A stretch of DNA of 64,000 nt from assembly GCA_013824685.1 (NCBI GenBank), contig PNOG01000005.1:62001-126000 (forward strand), written 5' to 3'. The notes under the pieces are model-generated. The model had not been told where the DNA came from, made no database searches, and saw only the letters and a list, made by a program, of their open reading frames with translations. A program made the position numbers and the translations under genes. Of this stretch, positions 17,069 through 26,292 are shown piece by piece (position 1 is the first letter of the stretch; every line of letters begins with the position of its first letter). The DNA comes from Coprothermobacter sp. (GTDB taxonomy: Bacteria > Caldisericota > Caldisericia > Cryosericales > Cryosericaceae).

Positions 17069-18132
17069 AGCCGTACGGACGTGGCGTTCAGTCCGCCTCC
17101 AAGACGCGCAACATCGAAGGATGCGATGAAGACCTGCTCGAATCTCGCCACCAGGTGCATCAGCCGATCAAGGTTCGGCATGTCGATATCGCCTTCCAGG
17201 TCGTCCAGCAGGAGCACCGGGTATTCCCCTGTGACCATCCGTATATATTCGGCACCTGCAAAGGTGAGCAGCAAGGACACCATCTTCGCCTCCCCCAGTG
17301 ACGCCGTGTCCCGCAACTGCCTCTTCTCTCGGAGCAGGAGAAAATCGTCGAGGTGACACCCGGCCAGACAGGCATGCCGCGCCAGTTCCCGGTCCCGGAG
17401 TGCACGGATGGACTCGGTGGAAATGGGCCGTGGATCATACAGAACGGACACATCCGCAAGCGGTTCAAACAACCCATCGGCAATCAGGCTCGTCATTGCC
17501 AGACCCACGGCGGCGAGAGCCGACCTTCTCTTTGCATAAATAGTGGTCGTCAGAGTAACGATCTGCTCGTCAAACAGATCCAGCAGGGAAGCGTCGTCGA
17601 CGCTAGAACCCGACTGCCGCAGCAAAGCATTCTTGCGTGTCATGACGGCCGCATACGCAGAGAGTGCTTCCAGGTAGGTGCGATCACACGATGCGATCAG
17701 GAGATTGATATACTGGCGCCTTACCGAGGGCATGCCCTTGACCAGAAACAGTGAACTGAAGTTGAACTGGGCCACGCGAAGCCCACCAATAAGGCGGATG
17801 AACCCATGGTAGACAGTACCGTCGATACGGAGTTCTTTGCGCCCTTCCGTCGTGAACATGCCCTGTGCCGTATGACTGACCGACCCTCCGGCGACCGGGT
17901 CACGCGTCCGGTACCTGCCGCCAACGACAAAATAGGACTCCCCATCCCTGATAAGCTCCGCATTGGTCAGCCCCAGACATGATTTTCCAGAGGCCAGAAA
18001 ATTGATGGCGTCCAGGAGCGTCGTTTTGCCTGCGCCGTTGCCTCCTTCGATAGCAGTGATGGGTGTGGTGATGTCGATACGCTGTTCAGCCAGCGCCCTG
18101 AATCCCTGTACCCAAAGCGATTCCAGATACAT
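17065..18132 (-). CDS. recF: DNA replication/repair protein RecF
   Basis: 355 aa. Walker A GGNGAGKTT is at 30-38, and Walker B LLLDDLEGDID at about 310. The family signature region near 120-135 reads NFSSLFLVKGMPSVRRQYIN. It loads RecA at gapped DNA with RecO and RecR. The sequence is divergent (the usual signature ABC motif is poorly conserved), but order and length fit. Confidence 0.9.
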   Translation of the reverse strand: MYLESLWVQGFRALAEQRIDITTPITAIEGGNGAGKTTLLDAINFLASGKSCLGLTNAELIRDGESYFVVGGRYRTRDPVAGGSVSHTAQGMFTTEGRKELRIDGTVYHGFIRLIGGLRVAQFNFSSLFLVKGMPSVRRQYINLLIASCDRTYLEALSAYAAVMTRKNALLRQSGSSVDDASLLDLFDEQIVTLTTTIYAKRRSALAAVGLAMTSLIADGLFEPLADVSVLYDPRPISTESIRALRDRELARHACLAGCHLDDFLLLREKRQLRDTASLGEAKMVSLLLTFAGAEYIRMVTGEYPVLLLDDLEGDIDMPNLDRLMHLVARFEQVFIASFDVARLGGGLNATSVRL

Positions 18133-18149
18133 TGCCCTCCGAGGGGCGA

Positions 18150-19229
18150 CTACTCCATCTGCTTGTGGGGCATGACGAGGTAGAGGAAATCTTCCTTGCC
18201 CTGGTCTTTGATGACCACCGGATGAACAGCACTGTTCATGTGCAGTTCGGCATTCTCGGTACCGACGGAGGAAATGCCATCCAGGAGTTTTGTTCCGAAG
18301 AACGAGACAGAAAGACCACCGGCCTCTCCCTCATAACCTAGCTCGTCACGGGCGTTTCCCTGATCCTGGGCCGTGCCCTGAATCGTCAGCCGCCCTTCCT
18401 TGAATGAGAGGGTGATGACGTCCGTTCCACCAAAGACAACGGCACCAACCCGGCGCAATGCATCCAGCAGCTCTGACTTCTTGACACTGACCGTGTATTC
18501 CCACTCGCGAGGCACGATGTCGTTGTAATTGGGAAACTCGGCACCAATGAGGAGGGAAATGATCTGTGTATCACCGGATGAAAACAGACACTCATCCTCG
18601 GTAATAATGATATGAACGTCACCCGCCGGCTTGAACGATTCGAAAACCTTGGCCGGAACAATCGCCCGCAGTGGTTCACGCTTGAAGTCAAACTGGACAT
18701 ATCCGAGGCGTCGTGAATCCGTCGCGACAAACCGGAAATAGTCTTTCGTCTGCTCAAGTAGAATCCCCTGAAATTCGAGACGACGTTTCTCATTATGTTC
18801 AACACAGGGAAGAACACGGTCAACAGCACTGGAATACTCATTGAGACTGAACTGATATTCTCGGCCTTCCTTAATCTCCGGGATGCTTGGAAATGTATCC
18901 ATCTGATAGCAAGCCAGGTCATAGTGCGTCTTGCCGGATGATATCTGGAGTTTCTTGTCATCCCCTTCGATTATGAGTTCACCAGATAAGACTGACACAA
19001 TGTCCTTCAGAAACTTGAAGGGAACCAGGGCACGCCCAGCTTCTGCAACTTCGGCCGGCTCAGCGTTCACCAGGTACGTCGTCAGGTCAGTGCTCGTCAA
19101 TTGAAGCACCGTGCCCTCTGCAGAAAGAAGAACTGCATCCGACGTGAAGGTCGAGCTTTTCTGCTGGATGACCTTGGCGTGCTGTGCCAGTTTCTTGCTC
19201 AAGCCTTCAGCTTTTGTTGTGAGTTTCAT
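18150..19229 (-). CDS. dnaN: DNA polymerase III sliding clamp (beta subunit)
   Basis: 359 aa, usual length of the three-domain clamp. MKLTTKAEGLSKKLAQHAKVI at the N-terminus, ATDSRRLGYVQF near residue 170 and VVIKDQGKEDFLYLVMPHKQM at the C-terminus are standard DnaN features. The last of these forms part of the clamp-partner pocket. Located between recF and dnaA. Confidence 0.95.
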   Translation of the reverse strand: MKLTTKAEGLSKKLAQHAKVIQQKSSTFTSDAVLLSAEGTVLQLTSTDLTTYLVNAEPAEVAEAGRALVPFKFLKDIVSVLSGELIIEGDDKKLQISSGKTHYDLACYQMDTFPSIPEIKEGREYQFSLNEYSSAVDRVLPCVEHNEKRRLEFQGILLEQTKDYFRFVATDSRRLGYVQFDFKREPLRAIVPAKVFESFKPAGDVHIIITEDECLFSSGDTQIISLLIGAEFPNYNDIVPREWEYTVSVKKSELLDALRRVGAVVFGGTDVITLSFKEGRLTIQGTAQDQGNARDELGYEGEAGGLSVSFFGTKLLDGISSVGTENAELHMNSAVHPVVIKDQGKEDFLYLVMPHKQME

Positions 19230-19415
19230 TCTTCCTCCCTTTAGTATGAAAAGACTCTCTTGATCATAACTATCAAGATAAGGCAGTTGGTAGTGTTGGT
19301 ATGTGCTTTGAGGATAGTTGTGTGGCTTGAGGCACCTGTGGACGCAGCTGTGGATAACTTGCGCGGGTTATCAACACTGTGCACGTCCGGAACGGCCGAG
19401 ATAGTTCTCCACAGG
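19230..19415. other. oriC: dnaA-dnaN intergenic region with DnaA boxes, candidate oriC
   Basis: A perfect box lies at 19349-19357 (minus strand), and one-mismatch boxes are at 19368-19376 (TTATCAACA) and 19405-19413 (TTCTCCACA). The half nearest dnaN (about 19240-19310) is clearly AT-richer than the surroundings and could be the unwinding element. Upstream of dnaA (20757-20965) I see no boxes. Confidence 0.6.
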
Positions 19416-20756
19416 TTATACACCTCTCTTCAACTGCTTTACCAAACTGTCGAGCAGTGCTCTCAGGGTGTCATCGTTCTTCACGTCCTGCTGGATCTTC
19501 TGACAGGCGTAGATTACCGTCGTGTGATCGCGCCCGCCGAACTTCTCGCCTATGTACGGCAGCGAGGCTTCGGTCAGGTCCCGGCTCAGGTACATGGCAA
19601 TCTGCCTCGGCATCGAGATGTCCTGACTGCGTCTCTTGGCCTGGAGGTCGGCAACCGAGATGTGAAAGTAGGATGAGACCGACTGCATGATGGCGTCGAT
19701 GGTGATCGGCTTGTTGATGACCGGGATGATGTCCTTGAGCGTCTCCTCGGTGAAGGAGAGCGTGACCTCCTCGTTGGTGAGCGAAGCGGTCGCAAGGACG
19801 CGCATGAGTGCGCCTTCGAGCTCGCGGATGTTGCTCCCGATGTTCGCAGCGATATACTCCAGCACTTCCTGTGGGACGTCGATCTTGTCCAACTCAGCCT
19901 TCTTCTTCAGGATGGCAACCTTGGTCTCGTAGTCCGGGCGGCTGATGTCGGCGATGAGGCCCCACTCGAAGCGTGAGGTGAGGCGTTCCTCGAGGGTGGC
20001 GATCTCCTTGGGCAGGACGTCGGAGGTGATGACGATCTGCTTGTGGGCATCGTACAACGCATTGAAGATGTGGAAGAACTCTTCCTGCGTGCGCTCCTTG
20101 CCTGCCAGAAACTGGATGTCGTCGATGAGCAGGATGTCTGCGCCGCGCGTCTCCTTGTGGAAGTTCTCGATGACGGAGTTGTTGTTCCGTGCGTTCTGGA
20201 TGGAACTGACCACCTCGTTGGTAAACTTCTCGCCGGTCGTATAGACGATCTTCTTGCCTGGGGCCCGGGTCAGGATATGGTGTGCGATCCCCTGGAGAAG
20301 GTGGGTCTTGCCCAGTCCTACTCCACCGTAGATGTAAAGGGGGTTGTAGACATTGCCCGGGTTGCCGGCAACGGCGTTGCAGGCCGCGAAAGCAAGGCGG
20401 TTTCCTGCGCCGACGACGAAGTTCTCGAAGTTGTAGCGCCTATTGAGGATCAGCGTATTATTGTGCTGGAGCATACCGGGCTCGGTTGGGATTTCTTCCG
20501 GCGGCCGTTGCACAACTTCCACCGCGATGGTGGTCGGCTGCCCCTTGATCGCGTCGATTGTCTCCTTGATGACGTCGTAGTACCGGCTGACAATCCAGTC
20601 CCTCGCAAACTCGCTGGGGACGCCGATGGTGAGAGAAACGTCGTCTTCGTGGAGCGTCGTCGCGTTCTTGAACCACATCTCGAACGTCGGGCGCGCGAGT
20701 TGCTTGCTGAAGATGTCGAGCAGGTGCTGCCAGGAATCCGACTGTTGTTCTTCCAC
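19416..20756 (-). CDS. dnaA: Chromosomal replication initiator DnaA
   Basis: 446 aa from GTG 20756, preceded by AAAGGGAG. Domain I spans 1-85 and a short linker follows. The AAA+ domain carries Walker A GGVGLGKT (144-151) and Walker [14 protein letters not shown]. The C-terminal DNA-binding domain includes the signature [15 protein letters not shown] near 408. It binds the DnaA boxes described here. It is transcribed away from the + strand genes that begin at 20966. Confidence 0.97.
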   Translation of the reverse strand: MEEQQSDSWQHLLDIFSKQLARPTFEMWFKNATTLHEDDVSLTIGVPSEFARDWIVSRYYDVIKETIDAIKGQPTTIAVEVVQRPPEEIPTEPGMLQHNNTLILNRRYNFENFVVGAGNRLAFAACNAVAGNPGNVYNPLYIYGGVGLGKTHLLQGIAHHILTRAPGKKIVYTTGEKFTNEVVSSIQNARNNNSVIENFHKETRGADILLIDDIQFLAGKERTQEEFFHIFNALYDAHKQIVITSDVLPKEIATLEERLTSRFEWGLIADISRPDYETKVAILKKKAELDKIDVPQEVLEYIAANIGSNIRELEGALMRVLATASLTNEEVTLSFTEETLKDIIPVINKPITIDAIMQSVSSYFHISVADLQAKRRSQDISMPRQIAMYLSRDLTEASLPYIGEKFGGRDHTTVIYACQKIQQDVKNDDTLRALLDSLVKQLKRGV

Positions 20757-20915
20757 GTTCTGCTCCCTTTGCTCTCGCGCTAAGTGACCACGCCCCGGTC
20801 AGAGAAAAATCAGGCCCCGAGATGGGTCACACGTACGCAAACGCCGGCGCGTCCACCCCGCCTTTGTGACGGAACACCGGAGCGTCGCCAGGCAATGTGC
20901 GTCCGTTTTGTGTGA

Positions 20916-20921
20916 TATAGT
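20916..20921 (+). promoter_or_regulatory. Extended -10 promoter of the GerMN gene
   Basis: TATAGT preceded by TGTGA, a TGn extended -10; no clear -35. The same TGTGATATAGT string recurs upstream of the GNAT gene at 58231. Confidence 0.45.
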
Positions 20922-20965
20922 ATAGACGAAATGAAGACCGGCGGCAATCAGAAGAAGGCTCACAG

Positions 20966-22321
20966 ATGACAACCCGCGGCAGACAAGGCAGGATCAGCGG
21001 CAGGCGACGTTCCCGGGATGGGGGACTACTTGTCCTTATTCTTGCACTGGTTCTGGCCGTTGTGGTCGGCTCCAGCTTCCGCAAGGGAGGTGGGTGGAGT
21101 ACACCCGCGGTCTTGTACTATCTCGATGCCTCGACCCAGGACTTGGTCAGCAATTCTGTCGTGGCAAAACTGCCGACACGGCGCGTAGAACAGGTGGCGG
21201 GCATCATCGATCTCCTGCGTACACCACCTGCTGACCAGGGGCTTGTGACAGCTGTCCCCGCCGGATTTACTGCGCGCAGAGCGACACTTCTGCCGGGCGG
21301 GATCCTCCATGTGGTCCTGGGGGTGGCGCGCGATCAGACTCCCATGGGGTTTGCGCAAGAAGATGCGCTCTACTGGCAACTCGTCAATTCCCTGCTGACT
21401 CTGCCAGGCGTCAGCGCGGTCGAACTCTCAGTCGACGGTCACCCCACAGGAACCTTCCTCTCCTTCGTCAAGACTCAGCGAGAGCTGGGGGCCAATGAAG
21501 CGATGTTGGACAAGGGACAGTCGGTCGATCTGTATTTTGTGGCCGGTGACGGCCGCCAAGTTGTCGAACGCCGCACGCTCCCGACCGGGCTGACCCGCTC
21601 TCAGCTGGCATTCCAGGCTACACGCGCTCTCATGGAGGGCCCGGTGCACCCCAGCCTCTTGAGCGCTCTGCCCGGCACGGATGTGCTTCGGGGTGTCACC
21701 GTTTCCGGTCGAACGGCTTCTGTCGACTTTGAGGAGAGCGTCCTCGATCTGAACATGGGCGCCCAGAAAGAAGAGAGGGCCAAGGACTCCCTGGTCCTCA
21801 CGCTCACGAGACTCGCGGGTGTCAGCCGCGTCCGACTCCTGGTAGGCGGACATAGTGTGCAGGGCCTGTTTGGGCATGTGAACACGGCAGATCCGCTGTT
21901 CAGGCTGGATGGGCGCCTGGAGGCAGGTACGGCCCTCGCTGTCTACAGTCTGACCGAAGTCGACGGTGACAGACTGCCGGTACTGACTGTCTATCCGAAA
22001 AAACAGGCGTTCATGGGACGTAACGTCATGATTGCGAACTCGATCGCCCAGCTGGAGAATCCGCCCATAGGCGACTCGTCACTTGTCCCGGACGGCACCT
22101 TCATTACCGCCATGGCTCTGGAAGCCAACACGGGAATGCTGCGCCTGTCTCTTGCCATGACTTCTCTCCCCGAGGACCAGGCGTCCGAGGTACTCATGGT
22201 TGAACAACTGCGGTTAAGTCTCACGGAACTGCCGTCCGTCACGTCGTTGCAGGTGGGGGTCAATGGGTCTGTTGCTTTTTTGCCGAGAGGCTACTATATA
22301 GGCAGACCATTCTCGCGTTAG
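20966..22321 (+). CDS. Membrane-anchored protein with GerMN-like domains
   Basis: 451 aa; ATG preceded by AGAAGG. Basic N-terminus, one membrane helix at about 20-37, then three GerMN-like repeats (about 48-170, 185-310, 325-447). Each has a YYLD, LYFV or VYSL strand and a VTSLQVGVNG-type ending (LSVDGHPTG, LLVGGHSVQG, VGVNGSVAF). GerMN domains occur in spore-germination and cell-wall lipoproteins; here the protein is tethered outside the membrane. Role unknown. It is followed after 10 nt by the DnaB-like gene. Confidence 0.75.
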   Translation: MTTRGRQGRISGRRRSRDGGLLVLILALVLAVVVGSSFRKGGGWSTPAVLYYLDASTQDLVSNSVVAKLPTRRVEQVAGIIDLLRTPPADQGLVTAVPAGFTARRATLLPGGILHVVLGVARDQTPMGFAQEDALYWQLVNSLLTLPGVSAVELSVDGHPTGTFLSFVKTQRELGANEAMLDKGQSVDLYFVAGDGRQVVERRTLPTGLTRSQLAFQATRALMEGPVHPSLLSALPGTDVLRGVTVSGRTASVDFEESVLDLNMGAQKEERAKDSLVLTLTRLAGVSRVRLLVGGHSVQGLFGHVNTADPLFRLDGRLEAGTALAVYSLTEVDGDRLPVLTVYPKKQAFMGRNVMIANSIAQLENPPIGDSSLVPDGTFITAMALEANTGMLRLSLAMTSLPEDQASEVLMVEQLRLSLTELPSVTSLQVGVNGSVAFLPRGYYIGRPFSR

Positions 22322-22331
22322 GAGGAAGAGC

Positions 22332-23849
22332 ATGACGACAGACAGGACCGAATTCCGGCTTCTGGCCGGCGCTCTAGCGGCCCCTCATCATCTTGAGAAG
22401 CTCCAGAAGCTTGGTATGAGCTCTTCGCTGTTCGAAGATGGCGACCTCAAGGCTGTCTTCGACGCATTTCAGTGGTACTGCTCCAACCACAAGGGAGAGG
22501 GGGGCAAGATCGACCTTCCCCTGTTCACGGCCTACCTGACCGAAGAACGTCATGTGACCCCGGCTACTGCGACACTGGTGGGCAAGCTCACCGACGCCGG
22601 GGGCGAGGACATGACGACACTGGTCGAGATGCTGGACCGGTTGAAGACGCGCGCGGCACGTCGGAAGCTGCGCACGATCGCCGACAACATCAACAGCTTC
22701 ACCGATGCTGAGAAACAGGGTCGGCGCGTGGAAGACTTCGCCGCTGAGATCTCCGAGCAGTTGCGACAGGTGGCGCGCCTCTCGTCCCAGGACAGGCAGG
22801 AACCCATCCGTGACGAGCTGCTTCGGTATGTCGAAGAGGTCCGCACCCGGGGCATTGGGCTTCCTTCGATCCTTGGCATGAGCATCGCCCCATATGACAA
22901 CCTCAACATAGCGGTCTCAGGGCTGCGCCCCGGCTTCTATTATGCCCTCGGCGGTGCTCCGAGGCGCGGGAAAACCAACCTGATGCTGCGCCTTGCCACG
23001 CTCGTGGCGCGCAACGAGAAGGTCCCAGTCCTGTACTATTCCTATGAGCAGACGAGGCGTGTCCTCCTGACCCGCGTCCTGTCACAGGAATCACTCATCA
23101 ACCCGCTGGTCCTTCAGAAGGGAGACATCAGGAACAAGGCTGAGCTCGTCACCCGGTTCAACAAGGGAATCAAGGAGACCTCGGCCTACATGGACAACTT
23201 CTATCTCTTCGAGGGCGACCGTCAGGATACGATCGAGCACATCCGCAGTGTCGCGTATGGCATCATGGATTCCCACCACGCCGACCGCTGCGCCATCTTC
23301 CTCGACTATCTGCAGAAGGTGCCAACAGTCAACCCGTACGCTAGCCTCCAGAAGCAGGTCGACGAGGTGTCCGGCCTCATCGCACAACTCTCCACCGAGC
23401 TGCAGTCCCCCATCGTTGCTGTGTCGTCGTTTGACAAGGACGGATGCCGCCTCGACAGTGAGACGTCCAAGGAGCGCCCCACGATGTTCAATTGCACGGG
23501 CGGCGGCGATATCGAGTATGACGCGGACGTGGCACTGATCGTCGTCAAGGACTACCACGACACGGCGCAACTGGAAGAGAAGATTGCCAACGCCGTGCGC
23601 GAGGGGGGGGTAAACCCCCACCACATTCCCCACTTTGACATCCTCAACCTGTTCATCGACAAGAACCGCGACGCTCCCGAGGGCGGCAACATCATCGTCC
23701 AGTTCCTCTTCCTGATCGAAGATAACCAGATGGTGGAACTGGGCTACAAGGATGTAGAAGAGAGGTACTCCTATGCAAAAGCCGGCAAGATCTTCGAGTG
23801 GCTGCTTGAGCGCGGATACCTCGAGGCGGTCGGCCCCGGCGAGCACTGA
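22332..23849 (+). CDS. DnaB-like replicative helicase, divergent
   Basis: 505 aa. A weakly conserved N-terminal helical domain (to about 155) is followed by a RecA-fold core. Walker A is GAPRRGKT (208-215), then SYEQTRR (normally SLEM), Walker B AIFLDYLQ and the late GGGDIEYDADVALIV, which matches DnaB's GSGxIExDAD motif. The likely role is replication-fork unwinding with DciA as loader. It is more divergent than typical DnaB, so a second helicase elsewhere is possible. A GGGGGGG run occurs near 23604 within the gene without breaking the frame. Confidence 0.75.
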   Translation: MTTDRTEFRLLAGALAAPHHLEKLQKLGMSSSLFEDGDLKAVFDAFQWYCSNHKGEGGKIDLPLFTAYLTEERHVTPATATLVGKLTDAGGEDMTTLVEMLDRLKTRAARRKLRTIADNINSFTDAEKQGRRVEDFAAEISEQLRQVARLSSQDRQEPIRDELLRYVEEVRTRGIGLPSILGMSIAPYDNLNIAVSGLRPGFYYALGGAPRRGKTNLMLRLATLVARNEKVPVLYYSYEQTRRVLLTRVLSQESLINPLVLQKGDIRNKAELVTRFNKGIKETSAYMDNFYLFEGDRQDTIEHIRSVAYGIMDSHHADRCAIFLDYLQKVPTVNPYASLQKQVDEVSGLIAQLSTELQSPIVAVSSFDKDGCRLDSETSKERPTMFNCTGGGDIEYDADVALIVVKDYHDTAQLEEKIANAVREGGVNPHHIPHFDILNLFIDKNRDAPEGGNIIVQFLFLIEDNQMVELGYKDVEERYSYAKAGKIFEWLLERGYLEAVGPGEH

Positions 23850-23850
23850 G

Positions 23851-23884
23851 TCTCTCCTGTAACCTTTTCTCTCCTGTCACCGTA
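23851..23884 (+). promoter_or_regulatory. Tandem repeat and ECF-type promoter of the sigma-factor operon
   Basis: TGTAACC (23858-23864), 16 nt, then CGTA (23881-23884). This matches the AAC/CGTA pattern of ECF promoters and suggests autoregulation. TCTCTCCTGTAACC (23851-23864) is repeated with one change at 23868-23881, a 17-bp offset. Confidence 0.5.
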
Positions 23885-23931
23885 CGCTTGGTGAACACGT
23901 AGAGTAATCGACCGCGGAGAGGAGCAGGTGG

Positions 23932-24444
23932 ATGGAAGCAGTGGCTGACCGCGAGCTCTTCGCCCAGTTGATGGCGGAGAGTGAGCGTCCTGTGTACGCC
24001 TTTCTGGCGAGCAAGGTCAGGGACCGGACAATGGCGTCAGACATTGCACAGGAGGCGTTTTTTCTGGCATACAGGCGATTTGACTCGTATGACAGAAGCC
24101 GCCCCTTTCTCCCGTGGGTCATGACGATTGCCTACAACTGTTTGGTCGACCACTGGCGCAAGTCAGCGCGCGAAGGTGGGGACCTGCCGGACGAGCAGAT
24201 CCTGGCGGCTCCCGAGCAGGACCGGGACGATGAGTGGAAACAGCAGGAGATTGTAGAGGCAATGACACGGATTTCTTCAGAAGACAGCGCACTACTGACA
24301 ATGTTCTACGCTGAAGAGTGCTCACTTGCAACGATCGGCGGACGGCTTGGTGTTGCCGAAGGAACGGCGAAAGTCCGGTTGTTTCGGGCGAGGGCCGCAT
24401 TGAAGAAGCAGGTGGAAGTCCTGCATGAGCGAGGTGCTTCATGA
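23932..24444 (+). CDS. ECF-family RNA polymerase sigma factor
   Basis: 170 aa, ATG preceded by GGAGAGGAGCAGG. Region 2 includes ASDIAQEAFFLAYRRFDSYD and FLPWVMTIAYNCLVDHWRK. Region 4 includes LTMFYAEECSLATIGGRLGVAEGTAKVRLFRARAALKK. It directs polymerase to stress promoters and overlaps the next gene by 4 nt. The gene set downstream points to envelope stress. Confidence 0.92.
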   Translation: MEAVADRELFAQLMAESERPVYAFLASKVRDRTMASDIAQEAFFLAYRRFDSYDRSRPFLPWVMTIAYNCLVDHWRKSAREGGDLPDEQILAAPEQDRDDEWKQQEIVEAMTRISSEDSALLTMFYAEECSLATIGGRLGVAEGTAKVRLFRARAALKKQVEVLHERGAS

Positions 24445-24896
24445 ACACACGACATCTGACAGACGAAGAGCTGGAACGCATTCTTTCCAGTACCCTCTCG
24501 TGCTCTCCCGACGTTGTTCCACCGTCGGGGTTCGCATGTGGCGTGTGGGAACGTATCGACGCGTGGGAGGCAGAGCAGGAGCGGAAGAGGGCATCACGCA
24601 GCATTCTGGCTCGTCTCATGGGAACACGCATGAGGAATGGGGAACCGGTGGCCGTCCTTGCCGCAGCGCTGCTGTTCGGGGCTCTGTTCGTGGGGCTGTT
24701 TCTGACTGGGACGTACGTGCTCGCCGCACATTCGTCGGTCATCATGCGGGTTGTGCAGGTCGTTGTCGGACCAAACCTCGACGAACTCAGATCCTTGCTG
24801 ATCCTGTGCACGCTGACCGTGGTGGGTGGACTGCTGCTTGGCAGTCTTGCCCTTAGTGAGCGTCTGTTCGGTTTGGGCGGAGGGTCGGCTGCATGA
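24441..24896 (+). CDS. Putative membrane anti-sigma factor
   Basis: 151 aa, starting in an ATGA overlap with the sigma gene. An acidic-basic cytoplasmic N-terminus of about 70 residues is followed by two membrane helices (about 73-97 and 118-142). No zinc-binding HxxxCxxC anti-sigma motif is visible. The role is inferred from position and topology. Confidence 0.6.
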   Translation: MNTRHLTDEELERILSSTLSCSPDVVPPSGFACGVWERIDAWEAEQERKRASRSILARLMGTRMRNGEPVAVLAAALLFGALFVGLFLTGTYVLAAHSSVIMRVVQVVVGPNLDELRSLLILCTLTVVGGLLLGSLALSERLFGLGGGSAA

Positions 24897-25765
24897 TGCA
24901 GTCTGCTTCCATGACCGGTCGCAAGCGCGTCCTGGTCGCCGCTCTCGTCGTGAGCCTGATTGTCGTCGGCTCCGCCGTGGTGACGCTGGTAACACGGAAC
25001 GGAGGATTCATGGTCATTCCGGCGTTTGCAGAGGGAACGGTCCTGGAAGTCCCGGGTGGCTCGGCGAGCAGGATATCGATCGTAGGAGACAACCTCGAGG
25101 TCGTCGTGGGCACATCCCCGGCCGCGACCTCAGCGAGCATCGTTCTCGGCAGCGAGGGATTCCGTCGGGATTTCCGTGCAAAGACCGGTACATATGGATT
25201 GCGCCTCGACAGTGTTTCTTCCGTCCAGGCAGGGGTCAAGCGCCTGACGGTCATAGTTCCCGAGAACGGTACACTGACGCTGACGCTGGTCGGTGAAGCG
25301 CGACTGATCCTGGACCAGGCTCGGCTTAAGGAGCTCCGTCTCGCCGGGGCGTCCTCCGCACTCGAACTCGACGCCTCCGAATCCGGATCGATTATCGACC
25401 TTGTCCAGATCGAGAACATCACTGGTGGCTTCTCGACAGCGCGCCTCGGCAATCTGGACATGGCGGATCTTGTCATTGGCAATATTACCGGGAGTTACGA
25501 CCTCGACTTGTCGGGATCGCTGGGCAGGCACTGTGACGTTTCACTGCACACGGCTGTGGGGAACGGTACAGTGCGCATTCCCACCAAACCGGGAGCACAG
25601 CTTTCCATTGGGAGTGTCCTTGGCAACGTCCTGTCGTCGGGATTTGTTGATGAGGGGAGTAAGTCGTTTCTCAATGCTGCGGCAGCCGGTGGAGCTGACT
25701 GGCAGCTCATCGTACGTATCGATAGTGCAATTGGACAGATTCAACTTGTGGAGGTACAGCAATGA
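24893..25765 (+). CDS. Membrane-anchored DUF4097/adhesin-like beta-repeat protein
   Basis: 290 aa, ATG overlapping the previous stop. One membrane helix lies at about 13-34, and the rest is exported. Rows of short beta strands such as LEVVVGTSPA, LTVIVPENGTLTLTLVG and GNITGSYDLDLSGSLG suggest a beta-helix of the putative auto-transporter adhesin/DUF4097 type. Such proteins are common in PspC and LiaF-type stress operons. Function unknown. Confidence 0.65.
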   Translation: MMQSASMTGRKRVLVAALVVSLIVVGSAVVTLVTRNGGFMVIPAFAEGTVLEVPGGSASRISIVGDNLEVVVGTSPAATSASIVLGSEGFRRDFRAKTGTYGLRLDSVSSVQAGVKRLTVIVPENGTLTLTLVGEARLILDQARLKELRLAGASSALELDASESGSIIDLVQIENITGGFSTARLGNLDMADLVIGNITGSYDLDLSGSLGRHCDVSLHTAVGNGTVRIPTKPGAQLSIGSVLGNVLSSGFVDEGSKSFLNAAAAGGADWQLIVRIDSAIGQIQLVEVQQ

Positions 25766-26292
25766 ACGGCAACAACATTGATCGGCGGGTGGCCCTGAGC
25801 GCTCTGCTCATCGTTTTTGGCGTCCACTTCCTGCTCGAGGCATTTCCGCAGACGGGATACCATTTTGGCATCCTCGTTCCTCTGGCGGCGTTTGTGATCC
25901 TGCTGGGCATCTACGGCGTCGCGACGGGCTTCCAGCACAATGCTCGTGAAACAGTGTTCTGGAGTGCCATGCTTGGTTTCATCGGCATCATTGTCCTCAT
26001 GCAGGTCCTGGAGGTCATCCGGTTCAGCCTCACGACCTTCGCCGGAGCAGCCGTGATCTCTGCGGGACTCTCCATCCTGATGTCGACGCTGTTTGATTCG
26101 GTTGAAGGCAGGACGTCGAGAAACGGGCTGATGTGGGGAGTTGTGGCTGTCGCTGTTGGCTCTCTTGCGTTTCTGTCGGGGCTGGACATCTTCCCAGCTC
26201 AGGTGGTCGACATCATTCGGAAATCGGCAGTCGGCGGGCTGTTCCTTGTGCTCGGGCTGGCTGTCCTTATCAAGGGAGGGACTAGGAAATGA
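25762..26292 (+). CDS. Multi-pass membrane protein of the stress operon (LiaF/DUF5668-like)
   Basis: 176 aa with about six hydrophobic segments. The sequence is glycine- and alanine-rich with no catalytic motif. It is coupled by ATGA to the adhesin-like gene and by ATGA to the PspC gene. Similar small membrane proteins accompany PspC in other bacteria; the assignment is by context. Confidence 0.6.
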   Translation: MNGNNIDRRVALSALLIVFGVHFLLEAFPQTGYHFGILVPLAAFVILLGIYGVATGFQHNARETVFWSAMLGFIGIIVLMQVLEVIRFSLTTFAGAAVISAGLSILMSTLFDSVEGRTSRNGLMWGVVAVAVGSLAFLSGLDIFPAQVVDIIRKSAVGGLFLVLGLAVLIKGGTRK

